Source: JANOGU01 sp964499865
GTDB lineage: Bacteria; Pseudomonadota; Alphaproteobacteria; Rhodobacterales; Rhodobacteraceae
Assembly (NCBI GenBank): GCA_964499865.1
Contig: CAZCPY010000001.1
Span: 1 to 64,000, forward strand
Length of the DNA stretch: 64,000 nucleotides
Reading direction: 5' to 3'
The stretch's first letter is position 1. Every line of letters starts with the position of its first letter. This document shows positions 25,601 through 32,365 of this stretch, piece after piece. Made by a program: the position numbers and the translations under genes. Below the pieces are notes generated by a model. It was not told where the DNA came from. It made no database searches and saw only the letters and a list, made by a program, of their open reading frames with translations.

Positions 25601-27827
25601 TACTAATAAGGAATCTCTGCAAACCATCATCTCAAGAGCTAAAGGCGGCCACAACTCGGTATCCAGAGCTATCGCTAAACAGCTCTTGGCGGCTATCGAT
25701 ATGGACGCGGCGACCGATCTGCTCAAGAGATGGGCCGCCATCGTCAACAACGAGTCTGTTCGTTGGGGCTTAGTGACCAAGGTCGAAAAGACCGGTATCA
25801 TGGAGACCGGCTACGACTTGTCGGTACCGGGATACGAGACATTTATGTCTATAGATGGTGTGGTCCTATCCAACACAGTAGGCCTGCACGTGCCGGTAAC
25901 TGAGGGCGCGCGCGCCGAAGCACTTGAGAAGTTGCTACCGAGTCAGAACTTCTTCTCCGTGCGAGACAACTCTCCTATGCATACACCTGGTAAGGAGACT
26001 ATTCACGGCGTGTACCTAATGACTAAGCCGCTCGCCGGCGAGCCGCAAAAGTTCTCTAGTGAAGCTGACGCCTTGACTGCGTATAAACTAACTAAGATCA
26101 AGGTTAACTCACCTATCGAAGTTGCCGGAAAGGCGACCTGCGTCGGACGCATATTGTTTAAGAACGTTCTGCCGCCTGGTACACCGTACGATGGCGGAAC
26201 GGTCACGAATAATGTCCTGAACAGTATTTATACACACGTAGGTAAGAACAACAGTCCTGCGGTCACTGCCGACACCGTAACTAAGATCAAGGATCTTGGT
26301 AATCACTTCATAACGGCTGAAACGGGTGGATTCTCTGTATCGTTGAAAGACCTAGAGATCGATAAGAATTTCCGAGACAATCTATTCAAGTCGTTCGTCG
26401 GTGTGAAGGACAAGAAGAAGTTTGCGGAGGTCGCGCAGCACGTCGGCAAGCAGCTAGATGATCATTTAAAGACTCTGACCGAGACTAACCGATTTGCTCT
26501 GGCTGCAGTCGGTTCTGGCGCGCTTGGTAAGGCGGGTCAGTTGCGGCAGCTAATCCTATCTCCCGTAGCAGTTTCAGACCATACCGGAGAAACCGTGCCG
26601 GTAGCCATTCCTAAGTCTTACGCAGAGGGCCACGATATCGCATCTTACCTTAATACGACTCCGGGCGCCAGAAAGGGTTTGATTGATAAAGGCCTAAGTG
26701 TAGCTGATACCGGATACGGAAGCCGTTTGATTGTTAACAGTAACATCGAACAGCGAATTACTATTCCAGACTGCGGCACAACGGACGGGCGTATATACGC
26801 GCTGACTGATAGAAACTGTGCAGACCGTTATGTGGCCGACGGCCCGCACAAGGGAGAAGTTGTCTCGGACGTGGCGCGCCGGCAGTGGATAGCAGCTGGC
26901 GAGAAAGAAGTTAAAGTACGGTCTCCGCTAACGTGCAAAGCATCAGGCGGTGTCTGCCAGAAATGCTTCGGCCTGGATGAGAACGGGCGCCTTCCGCGCA
27001 TTGGCTTCCACATCGGCGTATTGGCCGGCCAGACGGTCGGTGAGCGCGCCACTCAGTTGACGCTTCGCGCGTTCCACTCCGGAGGGGCCGTCGGTAGTGC
27101 GAAGGTCGGCTTCGACCGCATCAAAGAGCTAATTCAGCTACCGCAGAACCTTAAGGGAAAGGCAGTACTTGCCTCCGTAAGCGGTACCGTTACATCAGTA
27201 GTCCCGGCGCCCGCCGGCGGTTTCTACGTAACAATTAACCAAACACGGCATTTCGTGCCACAGGAAATGGGCGTGAATGTCTCTCGAGGTCAGCGCGTAT
27301 CAGCTGGAGACCCGATCACGTCGCCGGTCGATAGTAGCGGTACGCACATCATTAAGCCCCAAGAGCTTTTAGAGATCACTGGAGACATCCGTAGAACTCA
27401 AGACTACCTGCTCCAAGAACTGGATAAGAACTACTCTGGCGCGATCAAGCACCGTATATTTGAAACGGTGTTAAAGCCGCTAACAGAGAAAGTTAAAGTT
27501 ACAGACGTCCCGGCACAAGCCGTGAGTTCCGGCCTATCTCCCGGAGATGTTGTTAACGTGAATCATGTTAACGACATTAACAAGCAATTAGAGGCTAAAG
27601 GTCTTCCAAGAGTGCGTTTTGAGCATCAACTATACGGTATCAAGCAGGCACCCCTGCATAGTGACGACTTCGTCGGTGCGCTTGCGCACGAGAGTTTGAA
27701 GAAGACGCTCATGGCGGCTCCGGCAGTTGGCCTGAAAGCCAGGCTAAAGGGCGGGCACCCGTTGACTGAGTTGACTTTCAAGAACTTCCGATCCGTTGAC
27801 ACAGTAAAGAAGAGCGGTAGAACCTAG
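19605..27827 (+). CDS. Single-chain bacterial-type RNA polymerase, beta and beta-prime fused, with two inteins
   Basis: A 2740-residue precursor (about 2046 after splicing). The beta half shows LGGYIVGGKDRQIVRQ, the rifampicin-region block (FFGTSELS, residues 340-369), FHPTYLGAIDPLETPEG, WHGYNHEDGI, then GDKL and KHGAKGI split by an intein. Beta-prime begins near residue 1160 (AHIELASP), then VLLNRAPSLH, GLNADLDGD (catalytic Asps at 1546, 1548 and 1550), the bridge helix GARKGLIDKGLSVADTGY, a Cys cluster near 2445 and the trigger-loop GERATQLTLRAFH near 2480. The beta-prime N-terminal four-Cys zinc domain is absent. The chain makes RNA from DNA and presumably recruits a sigma factor. Its place in the virion operon suggests late synthesis and possible packaging. 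Confidence 0.97.
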   Translation: MFYEHQKSDFISAVSGVENVVKAAFPIRSRQYELTASNWRWLNLGDAYINDVAKQKQAKLKEQTYAARLVADFELKSIADGKTVDSLKNYYVLDFPHLTRLGGYIVGGKDRQIVRQMRLRPGLYSTVAPDGTVRTMINTSAAGTYKVLLDRASGMCRLALSHTNIPIYSALRAVGATDAEIKAVLGPELFAINVREASVADDTHKMFVKLRPYESIPADLDEQRKIITKFMASKPLDAQVNAITTGQNGIDKIDKRALLAATDKAIRLSKGSVDEDDTESLAFKSIHGIDDFILEKYKRSLPTLVRYVQQALNKTIKSGKRPEIKFVMPPHVFSSPIESFFGTSELSRYSEQNNLVDIAATSDLITPMGEGGIKSIHAVTDDVRAFHPTYLGAIDPLETPEGQGIGLTNHLTMGVKKVKNRLAIDVYDAKTRKKESKLIEDLVNKVVAFPDQYSNLPETPAPSLRAAPKPKTTLVKARTAEGVREVQPKMVDYIFVDPHSFFSFTSMLVPFLPNNHPNRVLMGDKHMTQAVPLVGGEAPLVQHRVYGKGFDEVLGSQFLAHSPINGKVTKITNEAIFVKPSKGKAEKIPLYKDYPLNSKLFLTEAPLPDLKIGTKVKQGQPLTQNNFTSGKSLALGKNLKVAYTAWHGYNHEDGIVISETAAKKLTSEHKYEFRVEKKDNIQIGVRPFIAAFPKELAAVNPVTDYDESGIIKKGTKLKKNQVIIPAIRKAEYHPELDLHAIKKSSGVRWSNMSEVWDLDVPGEVVEVVNTGGFVKVFVKTKEPMVEGDKLCFAPEHELLTRAGWKVVADVTFDDEVATLNPTTHELEYQHPIRLDRYVIEDEQLYSLDMQQLSMRVTLDHKLYVAFGPAPAAQDFTLLPARNVLGRDAWFRVDHPNERGQSLVIVHTSATKARTEVYSGEVFCIEVPNNLVYTRRDGKPHWSGNSVKHGAKGIVTRILPDSEMPRGEDGKSIEVLLNPAGVPGRMNAGQMLETAASKVALKTGNTYWADNFNSKHESTLDKVKSDLAAHGISDHETLTIPRTGDKLNNVLTGYPLVMKLKHMVSGKISSRNTIGDSYSLNEQPTKGGDASAQRIGALDTFSLLSGDATNFLGDAFGIKSQKNHDYWLAIQSGKQPTPPKTPFVSEKFVAMLLGAGIDLNQKNNELRAMPMTDAEVRRLSHGAIKEPLGVRANDLSPERGGLFDPQVTGGPVGNRWAHIELASPVVNPLLLPAVASVGRFKTEKQLNQLLEGSLAVDDSGNVVKNGKYTGVEGVRKILESVDVNREIALSELEIKNKKGTERNKAFKRLRYLKALKETDLSPAAAYIQTAIPVIPPKFRQLGALDDGTLSVDDANHGYREILLINKQIEELRNLKVKPELIRPLEVDLNKAVSGMVGITPPLSRPDHFRGFVDRIKGVTDNKQGFFQNNVLARPQDLSARSTITVNPKLHMDEVGIPKEIARRIYRPFIISRASTMLGLSPIKAKEMLDANDPYLDKVLELEMQSRPVLLNRAPSLHKYSMIAQKGRLIDGKAITLNPMVMAGLNADLDGDCQNGRVVIKLSEIGIRALKTALNSEKQFLHDHPLFGIVDADLDDLVDQFIDDRDVTARFKVATAIKHDDRIIVCDLSEFPHHPDATEISVGRQGNLIRWHKVPEGIEVLSFDQATGDMKWKPATWYTVHDNCEIYTVDLSSGQTIFTDDDPRAVYGISADSVDLVPRRFTPVEAKAAGASVPYSTEFATKAEEVYIDVEAVKSRSRYVTDRRKVTNEFCYAVGAMIGDGWIDSAGGTYLANIDQNVIDAVVYGLESVVDREIAVYEKPVSTGIHTPKGENRAVSLLHAGLGRTVAALIGQGAENKHLPEFAFKLPTEARLSLLAGLIDTDGCVALSKARSKAKVQTSVNYSTTSLRLAREIQMLCKTIGVRAGVTPTKTPSGRAAWAVSLETGRLQELGLHTYMKHTERRTRLATAHFEKSAVSARYDAVPFPMVVAAEIQAAVKGRDLTNKESLQTIISRAKGGHNSVSRAIAKQLLAAIDMDAATDLLKRWAAIVNNESVRWGLVTKVEKTGIMETGYDLSVPGYETFMSIDGVVLSNTVGLHVPVTEGARAEALEKLLPSQNFFSVRDNSPMHTPGKETIHGVYLMTKPLAGEPQKFSSEADALTAYKLTKIKVNSPIEVAGKATCVGRILFKNVLPPGTPYDGGTVTNNVLNSIYTHVGKNNSPAVTADTVTKIKDLGNHFITAETGGFSVSLKDLEIDKNFRDNLFKSFVGVKDKKKFAEVAQHVGKQLDDHLKTLTETNRFALAAVGSGALGKAGQLRQLILSPVAVSDHTGETVPVAIPKSYAEGHDIASYLNTTPGARKGLIDKGLSVADTGYGSRLIVNSNIEQRITIPDCGTTDGRIYALTDRNCADRYVADGPHKGEVVSDVARRQWIAAGEKEVKVRSPLTCKASGGVCQKCFGLDENGRLPRIGFHIGVLAGQTVGERATQLTLRAFHSGGAVGSAKVGFDRIKELIQLPQNLKGKAVLASVSGTVTSVVPAPAGGFYVTINQTRHFVPQEMGVNVSRGQRVSAGDPITSPVDSSGTHIIKPQELLEITGDIRRTQDYLLQELDKNYSGAIKHRIFETVLKPLTEKVKVTDVPAQAVSSGLSPGDVVNVNHVNDINKQLEAKGLPRVRFEHQLYGIKQAPLHSDDFVGALAHESLKKTLMAAPAVGLKARLKGGHPLTELTFKNFRSVDTVKKSGRT
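21975..22436 (+). other. Mini-intein in the beta half of the RNA polymerase
   Basis: The intein is 154 residues (791-944) with Cys1 (CFAPEHELL), a TxxH-type block B (VTLDH), block F (EVFCIEVPNNLVY) and a C-terminal Asn after Ser-Gly, followed by Ser. The penultimate residue is Gly rather than the usual His. No endonuclease domain is present, so it is probably immobile now. It lies between GDKL and SVKHGAKG, a conserved active-site segment of beta whose two Lys are kept in the exteins. Confidence 0.9.
24255..25874 (+). mobile_element. LAGLIDADG intein in the beta-prime half, directly after the catalytic motif
   Basis: The intein is 540 residues (1551-2090) with Cys1 (CQNGRVV), two LAGLIDADG motifs (VGAMIGDGWID near 1775 and LLAGLIDTDG near 1875) and a C-terminal FMSIDGVVLSN followed by Thr. 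It interrupts NADLDGD and the following VGLHVPVTEGA exactly after the third catalytic Asp. Until it is removed the polymerase cannot have a normal active site. A helical insert near 1970-2030 lies between endonuclease and C-terminal splicing blocks. Confidence 0.92.
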
Positions 27828-28921
27828 TGATTAAGCACGCCTTTAGTTTTACTGACCCTTCGATGGGCGGCCGCCTAGAGGTGGCTCAAGTGTTAACTAC
27901 CACTCCCGAGAACGCTACGTACGGTGTTGTAACGGAGAGTGGTAGGTCGCTAACTGTTTCTGCACTAGTGACTGGCTCTCAGCTGGGCTATGACTACGGT
28001 GATAAAGTCGTAATCCTGTTTGTGGTCGGTTCTCTACCGCTAATCATCGGAAAGGTCCCGACCTTCACGCCTAATGCGGCACCAGCACAAAATCTCCCGT
28101 GGGACGTAGAGACAGACCGAATTAACAGACTGATTACTCGAGACGGCTCGCAACTGCTTAGTTTTGCAGAAGCAGACGAGGATGGTTTCTTAGCTGATGT
28201 CATCGAACCTGGTGACACGGTTATGACGAGTAAGGGGACAGTTTCGGTAAATGACAGGGCTGCCGTCGTTCTTAAGCGTTTCGGGGCCGTCATACTGAGA
28301 GCCGGAGTTAACGCTTATCTGTACCTCACTAAAACCACTGGTGAGTTCTTCGCATCAGTTAAAAAGATAACGTGGCAGATTCCTTACCGGTTCAGGGAGA
28401 TCACAGAAGCAATCTCTACAGGCGCGGTCACCAGAACACGGCGTATTTTACGCATAGTTGCCCCGCAAAAGGATTTGTCTGTAAAAGTTACGGACGTCGA
28501 AATAGGCGACATAGTCGGAACAGCCTTTACGACAGAGCACGGGTATGTAATCCAGACGGGTGGTACTCGCGTAGAGATAGATCATCGCGGAGCTGTGCGT
28601 ATCGATACGGGCGCGTGCGGCGTACGCGTCGGGCAGCAAGCAGTAGTTAATACGAGTAAACCTGTAGCTGACGCGCCTGTCACCATTAACAATGCTCCTG
28701 TTGTAGATCCGGCCATAGTGCTATTTAACAACGATACTAAGATCGGTATTACGAATACTGGAGCTACGGTGGAAGTCGGCGCCGTTAAATTTGTGATGGG
28801 ACCCACAGGAATTTCTATGGTCGCGCCTGACGTGGATATCGTCTCTACAGGTAAGATCAACTTGGCAGCAACGGCTGCTGTCACAATTAACGGCTCGACT
28901 ATTAACTTAAACACGGTATGA
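27827..28921 (+). CDS. Baseplate central spike protein (gpV/gp45-like)
   Basis: A 364-residue protein with a GTG start that overlaps the polymerase stop by one base. The N-terminal region has an OB-fold-like stretch (YGDKVVILFVVGSLPLIIG). The C-terminal 100 residues repeat short strands (VTINNAPVV, TKIGITNTGATVEVG, INLAATAAVTING), typical of the trimeric beta-helix of membrane-puncturing tail spikes. The downstream gene encodes a PAAR-like tip, which is the usual partner. It would sit at the tip of the tail tube and pierce the outer membrane or wall during contraction. No lysozyme domain is seen. Confidence 0.75.
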   Translation: MIKHAFSFTDPSMGGRLEVAQVLTTTPENATYGVVTESGRSLTVSALVTGSQLGYDYGDKVVILFVVGSLPLIIGKVPTFTPNAAPAQNLPWDVETDRINRLITRDGSQLLSFAEADEDGFLADVIEPGDTVMTSKGTVSVNDRAAVVLKRFGAVILRAGVNAYLYLTKTTGEFFASVKKITWQIPYRFREITEAISTGAVTRTRRILRIVAPQKDLSVKVTDVEIGDIVGTAFTTEHGYVIQTGGTRVEIDHRGAVRIDTGACGVRVGQQAVVNTSKPVADAPVTINNAPVVDPAIVLFNNDTKIGITNTGATVEVGAVKFVMGPTGISMVAPDVDIVSTGKINLAATAAVTINGSTINLNTV

Positions 28922-29199
28922 ATGTACAGGTAGTTGGCGCATTATTATCCGCCGGCGATTCGTCTGGTCCGGAGTCTCACACGGTGCTTGTGAATGGAGT
29001 ACCTGTTGTGACTTTAGGGTCGCTTTCGACGGGTCAGAACGGATTCGCGCCGAGTCCAGCTATTGAAGGTTCTGCATCGGTATTCGTGAATGGAAAGCCG
29101 GTGGTGCGTGCAGGAGATAAATACGCACCGCACAGTAACGGATTAATAGTTATACAGGAGACAGCGTTAGGCGGAGCCGCCAGTGTGAGGGTCGGATGA
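28918..29199 (+). CDS. PAAR-like spike tip protein
   Basis: A 93-residue protein. The segments VLVNGVPVVTLG and VFVNGKPVVRAGDKYAPH form the repeated beta hairpins of the PAAR family, which caps the end of contractile tail spikes and type VI secretion tips. A His follows in APH, as in the metal-binding apex of PAAR domains. The start overlaps the spike stop by four bases (ATGA), so it is translated together with its spike. It supplies the sharp tip for host-envelope piercing. Confidence 0.85.
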   Translation: MNVQVVGALLSAGDSSGPESHTVLVNGVPVVTLGSLSTGQNGFAPSPAIEGSASVFVNGKPVVRAGDKYAPHSNGLIVIQETALGGAASVRVG

Positions 29200-29726
29200 G
29201 TACTACTTTAGAAGTTACGACGTTCTCGGCTGTGCCTATAACAGCACCCATATTAAGGACCATCCCGGTTACGCCGTCCGCAAGTTATGCAATAAGATTG
29301 ACTAACACCGGGGAGCATTCCTTTTTAGTCCAGCTTTCCTCAGCTAGCTTAATAACTGATTGGTTCGTTCTACAAATTGGTACTTTTGACGTCGCTGAGC
29401 TATTCGTGCAGCAATCTCTCGACGTTCGTTTCTGTCAGCCTATACCTGTTATTCCGGGCGCGCCTCCGACAGTCCTGAAACTTAATTTAGAATTAACTCC
29501 AGTGGCTGGTAGCGGAGCGCAGCCTCAACCTACCGGTCCTCAGATTTTCTACGACGGTAGTGGAAAGATCGACTTTATCGAGTACGACGACGGATCCGTC
29601 AAGGAATTTAGTTATACGGGTGATAAACTTGTTCGTATCGACTGGATCCGTGAGAACGGAACAACTAGAAAGGATTTTGTTTACGCCGGCGACCAATTAC
29701 AAGAGATAATAGAATACGAGCTCTGA
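29196..29726 (+). CDS. Tail/baseplate protein with YD-like repeats
   Basis: A 176-residue protein with no recognised family. The N-terminal 110 residues are beta-rich. The last 55 residues have three short repeats (DGSGKIDFIEYDDGSVKEF, then YTGDKLVRIDWIRENG and YAGDQLQEIIEYE) resembling the YD/RHS-type repeats of surface proteins. It overlaps the PAAR gene by four bases and precedes a beta-helix fibre. It is likely a baseplate or fibre-attachment component. Function is inferred by position. Confidence 0.6.
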   Translation: MSTTLEVTTFSAVPITAPILRTIPVTPSASYAIRLTNTGEHSFLVQLSSASLITDWFVLQIGTFDVAELFVQQSLDVRFCQPIPVIPGAPPTVLKLNLELTPVAGSGAQPQPTGPQIFYDGSGKIDFIEYDDGSVKEFSYTGDKLVRIDWIRENGTTRKDFVYAGDQLQEIIEYEL

Positions 29727-29734
29727 GGTAGCGC

Positions 29735-32365
29735 ATGGCAAACCAAACTATATCAGTTGATAGAAACGGAGACGAGGCCGCCATCAATGGTTTGGCTAAT
29801 GCTGAATCATATCTGATTGACTCGGGAGCTAAACTTACATTAAATTCAGATTCTCGATGGGGGCAGCAAGCCGCTGTTATAGGGGCAATAACAATTGCTT
29901 CAGCCACGGGCGGGTCAGTACTTATCGACGGCCGCGATGTCTGGTGGGTCCCGTATGACGGTGGAACAGGTACAGTACCTGCGCTGGGGACAGTTGGTGT
30001 ATTGGATGTGACGCGTTCTGGTGTAGGCGTCGCCGAGTTCCTCGGCATATTTACGGCCCGTGGAGTAGCGCCAACCGTGAACCCAGCCGCCATGCCAACC
30101 ACCGGATTTGCTAAGTTCCGGCGTACCACGGCCACACTAGTTGATAACGACGTTCTGACGTTCTCTAACGGCGCGACGATAACAGTAAACTCAGCTACAG
30201 GCGGCGAGAGAGGGTGGTTACATATCGTCGGCGCCGAAGCTACCACTATAACCGTACCTCGATTAGGTAAGTTCGAGGTGCTCGGAGATTGGTTCGAGCT
30301 AGGTACTGCAGCGGGCACGAATGATGAGACTATGCAGTACTACGTGGCCGACTTCTGTCCGGCTGTATGGGTCGAGACATCTGCAGGTTCCGGGGTGTAT
30401 GAAGTGTGGGTTCACGCCGGAACGACGCGTTGGGGGCAGGATAACCGCGTATCTAACGACGTAAGAGGTAAGATATTCGGGTGTTCTTCGGCAGGGTTGC
30501 TGACATTTGCCAGAACGGCTAGCAGTATTACCGGAGGTGTTCTGCTCCCGGCCGGCGCTAAAGTGCGTGTTCCTAATATACACATAAGCAGTTCAGTTTC
30601 AACCTGGGGTGCAAACACGGTGTCAACAACTCCGGCGACGAGATGGGACTTCACCACTACGTCGGCCGGTGATATCGACCTGGATAAAGTGAACGGAAAC
30701 TGGTACTTGAGCCTTACTCAACCGTTTAAAGTGGATCTATCGTTCGTAGGTACGTTGGACCAGATAAATATAACCGAATGTGCGTCTACATGTACGTTGA
30801 ATAACGTAGGTGTTGGCTTGTCAGCAGCCGTTGATTTACCGCCCTTATCCATAATAACCGGCTTCGGCGGTACAACAATAACAGACAGCTTCTTTTTGAA
30901 ATACGAAGCCGAGGCTAACGACACCGGTGTAGTTCTAACAGATGTCGATAACATAACCGTCTCTAATACGAGATTTTATACGTTTGGAGATAACACAGCT
31001 GCTACTTTAACTAGAGGCGCGACTACAGCCTACGCCATCACACTATCGCGGTGTTCTAACGGTACGTTCTCTGGCTGTTTCTTAGGCGGAGCCGGCGCAA
31101 ACTTTGTCACGTGCCAGAATCTTACTTTCACTAACACTGTGTACTACGACGCGATAGAAGGACGACGAACGTCCACCTCCAACGGCGTATATGCTTTTTT
31201 AATTGGTAGCGGTTCTTCTGATATAACGATCGACGGGTTCATACGAACGGGACTAAATAGCGTCCATCCGAACCTCGGTATCTTATCAGCTAACACCTGT
31301 AAGCGAATCACTATGCAGAACATAGGTTCGCCTACGGCACCGTTCGATGGCGGCGGCACAGCAACGATGGTGCGCGCGGCGTTGTATGGCGGTAACGGAT
31401 CAGATCACGTGGTACGCAGATGTTACTTCACACAGCTACTCACAAATCTCGTCTCGATGAACAACGCTGATACTAAATTGACGTTCGTCGATTTTCGAGG
31501 AGACGGCGCCGATACACTTATCATCGGCTCAAACAACGTCGTAGCTAAGGGCCTGGCCGGAACTAACACTACGACCGGACAAACAGCTGTATATGGGAGC
31601 CATTGCTACGACACGTTCACCGCTGCAACGACTGGCCGTATAGTATTCATAGCTAACGAGCCTACAGCATTATCAACGTCGCAACTACAGATTATCTCAG
31701 GGACACCGACATTCACGTCTACCGGCATATGCCGCCTTACGACCGTAGGCGATGAGATTATATGGGAGATGCCCTACCTCGCTCTAGGACATACAGCTCT
31801 AGCTAACGCTGCCCCCACTGTTACCGGCACGAACGTAACATTCAGCTCAAATGCGCGATGGGGTAACCACGATCTATTCTTCCAGTACGATATCGGTAGC
31901 GGTTACAACGGCGCGTGGCTCGATTTTAATCAGACTAATCTAGCTACAGTAACGACTATCGATCCGGCTATAGGTATAAAAATAAAACTCCGTGCTGTAT
32001 GTGCGGTGACGTCTAGCACGAATGCGATCAGTTATATACGAATCGATACGGTCAGCACGTCGCTTGCTCAACAAACTCAGTACCCGCTACCAGGCATTCC
32101 TGTCGAGTTGACTGGCCTCATCACCGGATCAGAGGTCAGAGCTTATTTAGGCACTGATCCGGCCACTGCTACCGAGTTAGCTGGAATAGAGTCGACAACC
32201 GGATCTACGTTCAGTTTCACTCACAACAATACTGGATCGAGCGGCTTTATTGTGATTTTTACACTAGGGTATCAGCCTGTACGTCTGAACATAACGTATA
32301 GCGCCAATGCCGTATCCATTCCGGTTCAACCAACTATCGATAGAAATTTCGATAATCCCGTATGA
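29735..32365 (+). CDS. Beta-helix tail fibre or tailspike protein
   Basis: An 876-residue protein with no enzyme motif. Residues about 370-650 contain a run of short repeated strands with turn motifs (NITVSNTRFY, NGTFSGCFLG, NLTFTNTVYY, CKRITMQNIG), the pattern of a right-handed parallel beta-helix as in tailspikes and pectate-lyase folds. Both termini are beta-rich. It lies in the baseplate operon with ATGA coupling to the next gene. It may degrade or bind host polysaccharide. No catalytic residues can be placed with confidence. Confidence 0.65.
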   Translation: MANQTISVDRNGDEAAINGLANAESYLIDSGAKLTLNSDSRWGQQAAVIGAITIASATGGSVLIDGRDVWWVPYDGGTGTVPALGTVGVLDVTRSGVGVAEFLGIFTARGVAPTVNPAAMPTTGFAKFRRTTATLVDNDVLTFSNGATITVNSATGGERGWLHIVGAEATTITVPRLGKFEVLGDWFELGTAAGTNDETMQYYVADFCPAVWVETSAGSGVYEVWVHAGTTRWGQDNRVSNDVRGKIFGCSSAGLLTFARTASSITGGVLLPAGAKVRVPNIHISSSVSTWGANTVSTTPATRWDFTTTSAGDIDLDKVNGNWYLSLTQPFKVDLSFVGTLDQINITECASTCTLNNVGVGLSAAVDLPPLSIITGFGGTTITDSFFLKYEAEANDTGVVLTDVDNITVSNTRFYTFGDNTAATLTRGATTAYAITLSRCSNGTFSGCFLGGAGANFVTCQNLTFTNTVYYDAIEGRRTSTSNGVYAFLIGSGSSDITIDGFIRTGLNSVHPNLGILSANTCKRITMQNIGSPTAPFDGGGTATMVRAALYGGNGSDHVVRRCYFTQLLTNLVSMNNADTKLTFVDFRGDGADTLIIGSNNVVAKGLAGTNTTTGQTAVYGSHCYDTFTAATTGRIVFIANEPTALSTSQLQIISGTPTFTSTGICRLTTVGDEIIWEMPYLALGHTALANAAPTVTGTNVTFSSNARWGNHDLFFQYDIGSGYNGAWLDFNQTNLATVTTIDPAIGIKIKLRAVCAVTSSTNAISYIRIDTVSTSLAQQTQYPLPGIPVELTGLITGSEVRAYLGTDPATATELAGIESTTGSTFSFTHNNTGSSGFIVIFTLGYQPVRLNITYSANAVSIPVQPTIDRNFDNPV

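Noticed and set aside
19605..27827. That the polymerase is two genes merged by a sequencing error
   Set aside because: One frame runs through all conserved blocks and two inteins, with no stop and no shift. A frameshift error would not leave the whole chain in frame with intact catalytic motifs.
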